Assembly (NCBI GenBank): GCA_019358835.1
Contig: JAHHIH010000004.1
Coordinates: 62,001 to 126,000, forward strand
DNA from: Tildeniella torsiva UHER 1998/13D
GTDB lineage: Bacteria > Cyanobacteriota > Cyanobacteriia > Phormidesmidales > Phormidesmidaceae
DNA: 64,000 nucleotides
Direction: 5' to 3'
Shown: positions 25,005-31,723 of the stretch, piece after piece
Numbering within the stretch: position 1 is the stretch's first letter
Layout of the letters: every line of letters starts with the position of its first letter
Position numbers and translations under genes: made by a program
Notes under the pieces: generated by a model
Databases searched by the model: none
Seen by the model: only the letters and a program-made list of their open reading frames with translations
What the model was told of the DNA's origin: nothing

Positions 25005-26366
25005 ATGCCCACCCCCCTCACTCCTGAAATCGAAGCACTCAAATCTTCCCTGGAGGCAAAGGGCGTTAAATACGCCCTAGCCAGCTACGTGGATATCCAC
25101 GGCATGGGCAAGGCCAAAATGGTGCCGCTCGCTCACCTGGGTCAGATGATGGCGGGTTCAGAGCTATTTACCGGTGCGGCACTGGATGGGGTGCCCCAGG
25201 AGATTAGCGATGAGGAAGTGGCGGCGATGCCCGACCCGGCCTCAGCTACGGTGCTGCCCTGGAAGCCTGAAGTCGCCTGGTTTGCCAGTGATCTCTACCT
25301 GAAGGGGCAACCCTTTGAGGCCTGTTGCCGCACCATTCTCAAGCAAATGCTGGCCAAGGCGGCGGCGATGGGATTCACCTTTAACCTGGGCATAGAGACC
25401 GAGTTCTTTATGCTCAAAGAGCACGCCGACGGTAGCTTTGGGCCGGTGAGCGATCGCGACCACTTGGCCAAACCCTGCTACGACCTGCCCAGCCTGCTCG
25501 ACAACGCCCCCTGGCTGAGCGAGCTGGTCGAGTACATGAACGATCTGGGCTGGGATGTCTATTCTTTTGACCACGAAGATGCCAACGGCCAGTTTGAAAC
25601 CGACTTTGCCTACAGCGATGCCCTGACCATGGCTGATCGCCTCACCTTCTTTCGGCTGATGGTCAAAGAAATCGCCCGCAAGCACGGCTACTTCGCCAGC
25701 TTTATGCCCAAGCCCTTTGGCGATCGCACCGGCAGCGGAGCCCACTACAACATGTCTCTGGCAGACATCGCAACCGGGCAAAACCTGTTTGAAGATGCGG
25801 ACGACCCACGCGGCTGCAAGCTATCGAAGCTGGGCTACCAGTTTATTGCCGGGGTGCTGCGCCATGCCAAGGCGATCTGCGCTGTCACCTGCCCTACGGT
25901 CAACAGCTATAAGCGACTGCTGCGCCAGGGCAGCATGTCGGGCTTTACCTGGGCTCCGGTCTATATTTGCTACGGCAACAACAACCGCACTAACATGCTG
26001 CGAATTCCCCTGGCGGGGGGCCGGGTCGAGTGCCGTGCCGCCGATATTGCCACTAACCCTTACCTTGGGGCGGCGATGATTTTGGCTGCGGGGCTAGAGG
26101 GCATTGCCGAGGGGCTCGACCCTGGTGCGCCCCACACCGAGAACATGTACAACTATTCCCTGAGTGACCTGAAGACGATGGGTATCGACATGCTGCCCCG
26201 CACGCTGCAAGAGGCGATCGACGCCTTTGAGGTCGATTCTCTGAGTCAGGCAGTGATGGGGCCGCTGATGTACCAGACCTACATCGACTTTCGCCGCCAG
26301 GAATGGGAGGAGTACCATACCCACATTTCTGACTGGGAAATTAAGCGCTATCTGAAGTTTTTCTAG
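25005..26366 (+). CDS. glnT: Type III glutamine-synthetase-like ligase (GlnT family)
   Basis: A 453-residue member of the glutamine synthetase superfamily, which joins glutamate to an amine through a gamma-glutamyl phosphate. The core motifs are present: SYVDIHGMGKAK (N-terminal beta-grasp), LGIETEFFML (metal-binding Glu131 and Glu133), SFDHEDANGQFE, GDRTGSGAHYNMSL (His247), NSYKRLL, NNNRTNMLRIP and VECRAADIATNPYL. It groups by sequence pattern with the GlnT/type III enzymes and not with the housekeeping GlnA. Several relatives use amines other than ammonia (for example methylamine, making gamma-glutamylmethylamide). As first gene behind a guanidine-I riboswitch and next to a transporter, guanidine or a guanidino amine is a plausible substrate; this is inference. 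Confidence 0.88.
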   Translation: MPTPLTPEIEALKSSLEAKGVKYALASYVDIHGMGKAKMVPLAHLGQMMAGSELFTGAALDGVPQEISDEEVAAMPDPASATVLPWKPEVAWFASDLYLKGQPFEACCRTILKQMLAKAAAMGFTFNLGIETEFFMLKEHADGSFGPVSDRDHLAKPCYDLPSLLDNAPWLSELVEYMNDLGWDVYSFDHEDANGQFETDFAYSDALTMADRLTFFRLMVKEIARKHGYFASFMPKPFGDRTGSGAHYNMSLADIATGQNLFEDADDPRGCKLSKLGYQFIAGVLRHAKAICAVTCPTVNSYKRLLRQGSMSGFTWAPVYICYGNNNRTNMLRIPLAGGRVECRAADIATNPYLGAAMILAAGLEGIAEGLDPGAPHTENMYNYSLSDLKTMGIDMLPRTLQEAIDAFEVDSLSQAVMGPLMYQTYIDFRRQEWEEYHTHISDWEIKRYLKFF

Positions 26367-26446
26367 CGGCGCGGCCTTCGCCCCAGCGGCGTCCAAATTT
26401 CCCCACAGCTTTCCCTGTAGTTTTTGAGTCTTAAATATCCATTGCC

Positions 26447-27490
26447 ATGAAACGACGTACCTTTCTACCCACGCTTTTTGCTTTCTTTTGCAGTCTGTTG
26501 ATTACCGTTAGCTGCGCCCAAACTACCCCCCAGGCCGACACCCCCGCCGATGTGCCCGCGACCGCGACTACCGGTGAACCCGTGAAGCTCGGCTACAGCA
26601 GCTGGGCGGGTTGGTGGCCTTGGGCGATCGCCGCCGAAGAGGGCCTATTCGAGAAAAATGGAGCCAACGTCGAGCTGATCTGGTTTGACGGCTACCTGGA
26701 GTCGATGCAGGCTCTGGCCGCCGGACAGCTCGACGCCAACAGCCAAACCCTCAACGACACCATCTCCTTCGCCGGGGATGCGGTTAACGGCATGGTGGCG
26801 GTGCTGGTCAACGACAACTCCGCCGGTAACGACAAGGTGATTGTGGCCGAGGGCATCGACACCGCCGCCGATCTGGCGGGCAAAAGCGTCGCCCTCGAAG
26901 AAGGCGTGGTGGGCGACTTTTTGCTCACCCTGGCATTGAAAGATGCTGGATTAAGCCGCTCTGATGTAGAAATTAAGAACCTGGAAACCGGGGCCGCCGC
27001 CACCGCCTTTGCCGCCGGACAGGTAGACGGCTTTGCGGGCTGGGTACCCTTCTGGGAAACGGCGCTCTCCCGCGAGGGCAGCAAGGAACTGGTGACCTCG
27101 GCAGAATATCCCGGCGCGATTCCTGACCTGCTGGTGGTCAGCCAAAAGCTGATTGACAGCCGCCCTGACCAAGTGCAGGCCCTGGTGAATACCTGGTTCG
27201 ACATTTTGGCCTTTATCGAAACCAACCCCGATCGGGCCAACGAAATTATGGCGAAGCGAGCCAGCGTCAGCGACGCCGAGTTTGATAAGTACACCAAGGG
27301 CACCAAAATTTTCACCATTGAAGAGAACCTGGAAGCCTTTAGCGCTGGGGGCGACGACATGAAGTACATGCCCTACGCCGCCCAGCAAATGGCCGACTTT
27401 ATGGTGGAGACTGAGTTCATCCCCGAAGCGCCTGACCTGGAGGCCATTCTTGATGACCAGTTCGTCAAGGCCTACTCCGCCGAGAAGTAG
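26447..27490 (+). CDS. NitT/TauT-type ABC substrate-binding lipoprotein
   Basis: A 347-residue periplasmic binding protein. A signal peptide with lipobox ITVSC anchors it to the membrane through Cys at about residue 24. An Ala/Thr/Pro linker follows, then the NMT1/SsuA-like fold beginning VKLGYSSWAGWWPWAIAAEEGLF and the domain-closing AAFAAGQVDGFAGWVPFWE. Family members bind sulfonates, nitrate, bicarbonate, thiamine precursors or, in some riboswitch-linked systems such as the Synechocystis Sll1080-1082 importer, guanidine. The many Trp and acidic residues near the cleft (SSWAGWWPW, IWFDGYLES) would suit a small cation, which is inference. It follows glnT by 80 bases in the same direction. 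Confidence 0.9.
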   Translation: MKRRTFLPTLFAFFCSLLITVSCAQTTPQADTPADVPATATTGEPVKLGYSSWAGWWPWAIAAEEGLFEKNGANVELIWFDGYLESMQALAAGQLDANSQTLNDTISFAGDAVNGMVAVLVNDNSAGNDKVIVAEGIDTAADLAGKSVALEEGVVGDFLLTLALKDAGLSRSDVEIKNLETGAAATAFAAGQVDGFAGWVPFWETALSREGSKELVTSAEYPGAIPDLLVVSQKLIDSRPDQVQALVNTWFDILAFIETNPDRANEIMAKRASVSDAEFDKYTKGTKIFTIEENLEAFSAGGDDMKYMPYAAQQMADFMVETEFIPEAPDLEAILDDQFVKAYSAEK

Positions 27491-27574
27491 CCGTTGATGC
27501 ATGCCCCCATCGCCATTCTGTGGATGATGGGGGTGACTGCTTAGTAGGTTTGTTGTACGTTTGGGCTAACCCCT

Positions 27575-28417
27575 GTGACTCCTGCCTCCCCATCGTTTTC
27601 CACCGCGCCCCGGTCTACCCAAGGCATGAAACCCAGCGTCTTTTGGCGACTGGCCGATGACATTCCCAAGCCGATGAGCACCGCGCTGATGGTGCTCTCC
27701 ATCGCGGTGCCCTTTGCCCTCTGGTGGCTCGTGGCCAGCCTAGATCTGGTGAATGACAAGTTTTTGCCGTCACCATTGCAGGTGGCCCAGGCATTGGGGC
27801 GGCTGTGGACAGATGGTTTTTTGGTGGGCGATACCGCCGCTAGCATTATGCGGGTGACGGTGGGCTTTGCGCTGGCGGCCCTGGTGTCGGTGCCCATTGG
27901 TATTGCCATGGGAGCCTTTGCTAGCGTGCGATCGCTGCTCGAGCCGATCATCGGTGTGGTGCGCTATATGCCGCCCCCGGCCTTCATTCCTCTGCTGGTG
28001 ATCTACCTAGGTTTGGGGGAAGCGCCCAAAATCGCCCTGATCTTTATGGGCACGGTGTTCTTCAACATCCTGATGATCATGGATGCGGTGAAGTTTGTAC
28101 CCAAAGCTCTGCTCGAAACCACTTACACCCTGGGCGGACAGCGGCGACAGGCGCTGTTTCAGGTGATTACCCCCTACGTGGTACCCAACATTATCGACAC
28201 CTTTCGTATCAACATTGCTACCTCTTGGAGCCTGGTAGTGGTGGCGGAGCTGGTGGCGGCAGAAAATGGTTTAGGAAAACGAATCGTGCTGGCCCAAAAG
28301 TTTTTTAACACCGACGAAATCTTTGCCTGCCTAATCATCCTCGGCGTAATCGGCTTTGCTCTGGATCTATCGCTGCGGGGGTTGATGAAAGCCACCTGTA
28401 AATGGGCGGTAGATTGA
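27575..28417 (+). CDS. NitT/TauT-type ABC transporter permease
   Basis: Inner-membrane permease of the importer, 280 residues from a GTG at 27575 or 263 from the ATG at 27626. Six helices are visible. The family patterns are LASLDLVNDKFLPSPLQV (start of the periplasmic loop), VRYMPPPAFIPLLVIYLGLGE and the EAA loop (TTYTLGGQRRQALFQVITPYVVPNI), with TSWSLVVVAELVAAENGLG near the end. It follows the binding protein by 84 bases, and the ATPase gene comes 270 bases later, an unusually large gap that holds a palindromic repeat. Confidence 0.92.
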   Translation: MTPASPSFSTAPRSTQGMKPSVFWRLADDIPKPMSTALMVLSIAVPFALWWLVASLDLVNDKFLPSPLQVAQALGRLWTDGFLVGDTAASIMRVTVGFALAALVSVPIGIAMGAFASVRSLLEPIIGVVRYMPPPAFIPLLVIYLGLGEAPKIALIFMGTVFFNILMIMDAVKFVPKALLETTYTLGGQRRQALFQVITPYVVPNIIDTFRINIATSWSLVVVAELVAAENGLGKRIVLAQKFFNTDEIFACLIILGVIGFALDLSLRGLMKATCKWAVD

Positions 28418-28598
28418 GCGATCGCCTTTCCCCAGTTTGTGAGGTGCGCGATTTCCAGATATATCTCTCCAGATGCTTGCGTTCTCAGTTTCACCCTATT
28501 AATAACCCCCTTAAAAAGTGGGGCAGGGGGGATCAAAGCAGGGTATCCCACCCCATCAAACTTTCTCTGTTTATCCTGAATCCGCCTCAATCCAGCTT

Positions 28599-28620
28599 TG
28601 GTGGGCACTGCCCACCCTAC
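28599..28620. repeat. Palindromic intergenic repeat of the CACCCTAC type
   Basis: TGGTGGGCACTGCCCACCCT then AC. A nearly identical copy, with one base changed in the centre, lies at 30704-30725. It separates the permease and ATPase genes. Confidence 0.7.
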
Positions 28621-28687
28621 GGTTCACCCCATCAGCCATCTACCCCATCACTCCCTAACCCATCCACCCCCTACCCCTCTCCCCACC

Positions 28688-29461
28688 ATGCACTTAGAAA
28701 TCAACAATCTCAGCAAGCAGTTCGACACTTCCCAAGGGTCGGTGCTGGCGCTCGATGACATCAACATGCACGTTGAGACCGGCGAATTTGTCTGTGCTGT
28801 GGGAGCCTCAGGCTCCGGCAAATCGACGCTGCTGCGGCTAGTGGCGGGGTTAGATATGCCCACGACGGGGGAGATTACGGTGGATGGTCAGGCGGTGACT
28901 GGGCCAGGATCCGATCGCGGCATGATCTTCCAAAGCTACACCCTGTATCCCTGGATGTCGGTGCAGAAAAACGTGGAGTTTGGCCTCAAGCTCCAGGGCG
29001 TGGGGCCAAAGGAGCGGCGGGAAATGGCCTCCTACTATTTAGATGTGGTGGGGCTGACCAAATTTGCGCGATCGCTGCCCAAGCAGCTCTCTGGCGGCAT
29101 GAAACAGCGGGTGGCGATCGCCCGCACCCTGGCCTCACGACCCAAAATTATGCTGATGGATGAGCCCTTTGGCGCGCTAGATGTGCAGACCAAAGAAACC
29201 ATGCAGCAGTTCATGCTCGACCTGTGGAACCGCACCGGGGTCAGCATTTTGATGATTACCCACGATGTCGATGAGGCAGTGTTTCTCTCCCAGCGCATCT
29301 ATGTGCTGACGGCTCACCCCGGCACTATTCAGCGAGAGGTGTTTGTGGATTTGCCCAGCGATCGCGATTACACGATTCGTCGCGATCGCGCTTTCCAAGA
29401 CACCCGCGAAGGCATCATGGATCTGCTGCGGGGAAAGACGGCTCCGGCGTTGGTGAGCTGA
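28688..29461 (+). CDS. NitT/TauT-type ABC transporter ATP-binding subunit
   Basis: A 257-residue ATPase of the SsuB/TauB class that powers the importer. Walker A is VGASGSGKSTLLRLVAGLD (about residues 38-56), the Q-loop is IFQSYTLYPWMSV, the ABC signature is LSGGMKQRVAIARTLA, Walker B is IMLMDEPFGALD, and the H-loop is ITHDVDEAV. The ATG at 28688 (MHLEINNLSKQF) is the natural family start, although the open frame extends back 30 codons through a C/T-rich leader. The stop is 16 bases before the Rieske oxygenase start, so these two are surely co-transcribed. Confidence 0.93.
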   Translation: MHLEINNLSKQFDTSQGSVLALDDINMHVETGEFVCAVGASGSGKSTLLRLVAGLDMPTTGEITVDGQAVTGPGSDRGMIFQSYTLYPWMSVQKNVEFGLKLQGVGPKERREMASYYLDVVGLTKFARSLPKQLSGGMKQRVAIARTLASRPKIMLMDEPFGALDVQTKETMQQFMLDLWNRTGVSILMITHDVDEAVFLSQRIYVLTAHPGTIQREVFVDLPSDRDYTIRRDRAFQDTREGIMDLLRGKTAPALVS

Positions 29462-29477
29462 TGGGGAGTGAAAGCTG

Positions 29478-30629
29478 ATGGTTTCTAGTCTGCCGCTGCT
29501 ATGGTCAACGACCGACCCTCAGGGGTTATCGCCAGCTCCCCCCGATGCCCACGGGCTACCGGAGCGGTTTTTGCTCACCGCCGACCACTACACCAATCCT
29601 GTATGGATCCCGATTGAGCAGCGGGCGATCTTTCGCCGCACCTGGCTCTACGTGGGTGATGGCGAACTCCTCCAGCCGGGGATGGTGTGGGCCAGGTCGG
29701 TGGCGGGCGCTCCTCTGCTGATCGTGCGCGACAACGAGGGCGAGCTGCGGGCCTTTTACAACCTCTGTCCCCATCGGGCGGCAATTTTGTCGCCTCAAGC
29801 AGGTATTCACCCTTGCCAAAAGCTGGTGTGCCCTTACCACGCCTGGGTTTATGACCTCTCAGGGAATTTGGTTGGGGTGCCTTCTCAGAATCAGTTTTCA
29901 GAGTCGTTTGAGAAGCAGGAGTTTGCTCTGCGATCGCTGCGGCTAGAGACCTGGTCGGGCTTTATGTTTGTCTGCTTTGACGACAGTGCGCCGCCACTGG
30001 TGGAGTTTCTGGGCAGCATCCCCCAGCACCTGGGGCAGCACCGCACCGCTGCTACCCAACCGCTAGGGGCCAAGCAGTACACCGTCGCCTGCAACTGGAA
30101 GAACTACCACGACAACACCCTGTGCGACTACCACGTGGCGATCGCCCACCGCACCACCCTCAACCAGGTGCAAGGCCCCATTCGTCACTACCAGCACCAG
30201 CTTGAGCGCTTCGTCAACCTGCTCTATACCCCCACCACCGCCGACTGGCAGGCCGAAAACCCCATCTTGCCCACCCTCAAAGGCCGCAGCCGCGAGGGAT
30301 TTTTTACCTATGGTATCTACCCCAACCTGCACCTGCTGGGGCTGCCCAACGGCCTACTGGCCTGGCTGCACATCGAGCCGCTCACCGTCGAGTCTTGCCA
30401 GGTTTCGCTTGACCTCTACGGCGACCCCGAATTTTGCCCACCTACTGAAACCCTGCTGGCCGAATTTGAAGCCTTTATGCAGGAAGACATGGTGCTCACC
30501 GAAAGCGTGCAGCAGGGCTACGCCAGCGGTGCCTACACCCCCGGCCCCGTGAATGGTCTAGAAGCGCGAATCATTCACCAACAAAAACTGATCTGGGACG
30601 CGCTTGCAGCCGAAGGTGCGGCTGATTAG
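29478..30629 (+). CDS. Rieske-type non-heme iron oxygenase, alpha subunit
   Basis: A 383-residue oxygenase. The Rieske [2Fe-2S] site is CPHR (Cys97, His99) and CPYHAW (Cys118, His121). The mononuclear iron site lies in NWKNYHDNTLCDYHVAIAH (His219, His224); the third ligand should come from the C-terminal part. The family includes glycine-betaine, choline and carnitine oxygenases and aryl dioxygenases, and the C-terminal TESVQQGYASGAY pattern is like the small-amine branch. One oddity: the acidic residue that normally sits three residues before the first iron His is replaced by Cys216, with Asp217 next to it. No reductase gene is adjacent. Position in the riboswitch operon suggests it oxidises a guanidino compound or its gamma-glutamyl derivative (inference). 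Confidence 0.9.
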   Translation: MVSSLPLLWSTTDPQGLSPAPPDAHGLPERFLLTADHYTNPVWIPIEQRAIFRRTWLYVGDGELLQPGMVWARSVAGAPLLIVRDNEGELRAFYNLCPHRAAILSPQAGIHPCQKLVCPYHAWVYDLSGNLVGVPSQNQFSESFEKQEFALRSLRLETWSGFMFVCFDDSAPPLVEFLGSIPQHLGQHRTAATQPLGAKQYTVACNWKNYHDNTLCDYHVAIAHRTTLNQVQGPIRHYQHQLERFVNLLYTPTTADWQAENPILPTLKGRSREGFFTYGIYPNLHLLGLPNGLLAWLHIEPLTVESCQVSLDLYGDPEFCPPTETLLAEFEAFMQEDMVLTESVQQGYASGAYTPGPVNGLEARIIHQQKLIWDALAAEGAAD

Positions 30630-30646
30630 CGGCATGAATGGGTGCT

Positions 30647-30725
30647 GGGCAAACCACCGTTTGCCCCTACGAGGAAACCTGGTTAATAGCCCTGGGGTAA
30701 CGCTGGTGGGCAGTGCCCACCCTAC
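30647..30725. repeat. Two adjacent palindromic intergenic repeats
   Basis: First, GGGCAAAC-CACC-GTTTGCCC (30647-30666), followed by CTAC. Second, TGGTGGGCAGTGCCCACCCT plus AC (30704-30725), matching 28599-28620 except at the central base. Both end in CCCTAC or CCCCTAC, a form I know from repeat elements in many filamentous cyanobacteria. Confidence 0.65.
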
Positions 30726-30843
30726 ATCTCTAGCTAATCCTAAATGTTGAATTCTAAATTTTGAATTGATCGGGCACATTCAAAACTCAAAACTCTCTTC
30801 CCTCCTCACCTTCCTCATCCTCCTTACCTCCTCTCCCTCCCCC

Positions 30844-31557
30844 ATGGCCTCCAACCCTTTCCTCGGCGTCTGGCAACGCCGCTCCATCCAGTTCGACCAA
30901 GGCCCCGTCGAAACCGGCCAATCGGTTCTGTGGATTCAGGCTGAAACCGACTTTGCCGACGTGCGTAGCGCTCCCTTTGCGGGACGGCTGACGCCGGAGC
31001 GGTACCGGGGGATGGACTGGCGATCGCGCTTTGACGCCGATCTGCTGGGCTTTGCTGGCACCTTTAGCTGGTCTGAGATCCCTCCGACCTGTACCTGGCA
31101 CCATTGCCTGGCCCTCACCCCCCGCCAGTGGCCCGACACCAGCAATTATCACTGGCTGGGATCAGACGAATTCTTAGAACAGGGCACCTGTGAGGATGAT
31201 GAGGGTGGTCTTCACCCCTTTGTTGAGCACTGGTATCGCCTGCACCCCGACCCGGCGCAGGTGTGGCGGCTGGATCGGGGCGAACACCAGGGGCAGGCCC
31301 TGAGGATGGGCAACTGGGCCGTCTTGGTGCATCAATGGCATGATTCCCTAACGGCTGCCCCTTTGGATGGGGAGACCTTTCGCGCGTTTTCTGCTACGGC
31401 CTGGGAGTATCGGCAGGGCACCTGGCAGGCTCTATTTGGGACGGAGGCCAACTTGGGCATCCCGCCGCAGTGGACGCCGCTTGACTTGGATGACCCATTA
31501 GGCCCGTGGCGGCTGGACTGCTCGGTGCCAGCGAACCGGAGCCTGGAGCTTAACTAA
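30844..31557 (+). CDS. Hypothetical protein, possible lipocalin-like barrel
   Basis: A 237-residue soluble protein with a high Trp content and repeated beta patterns: GVWQRRSIQFD, TGQSVLWIQAETDFADVR, GFAGTFSWSEIPPTCTWHH, VWRLDRGEHQGQALRMGNW and FRAFSATAWEYRQG. The opening W-x-R-x-S-I and the D-V-R motif resemble the HRI1/lipocalin-like barrel family, which I cannot confirm. No signal peptide. The ATG at 30844 is chosen over the longer frame because the upstream part encodes a low-complexity stretch over a G-free leader. It runs in the same direction as the Rieske gene, 214 bases further on past two repeats, so it may or may not be part of the guanidine-responsive operon. Confidence 0.65.
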   Translation: MASNPFLGVWQRRSIQFDQGPVETGQSVLWIQAETDFADVRSAPFAGRLTPERYRGMDWRSRFDADLLGFAGTFSWSEIPPTCTWHHCLALTPRQWPDTSNYHWLGSDEFLEQGTCEDDEGGLHPFVEHWYRLHPDPAQVWRLDRGEHQGQALRMGNWAVLVHQWHDSLTAAPLDGETFRAFSATAWEYRQGTWQALFGTEANLGIPPQWTPLDLDDPLGPWRLDCSVPANRSLELN

Positions 31558-31610
31558 GTATTGAGCCTGGGCATCTGGCAAACTCTCGGTGATAAGGTAA
31601 AGCCTTACGT

Positions 31611-31683
31611 TCTGTAGAAACGTTCAAACGTTTGACCGTCTCTAGGGGAAATGTCTCAATCAGACAGGCTCCAGCTATAAACC
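31611..31683. repeat. Dispersed intergenic repeat, copy 2
   Basis: Contains AGAAACGTTCAAACGTTTGA, then AGGGGAAATGTCTCAATCAG and AC, then AGCTATAAACC. The first two blocks match 13464-13499; the ATCAGAC and AGCTATAAACC blocks match 63103-63171. It lies just upstream of glgX. Confidence 0.55.
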
Positions 31684-31723
31684 AACGCAGAGATATTTCA
31701 GCATTCAGCACACAGGTCGCGCT

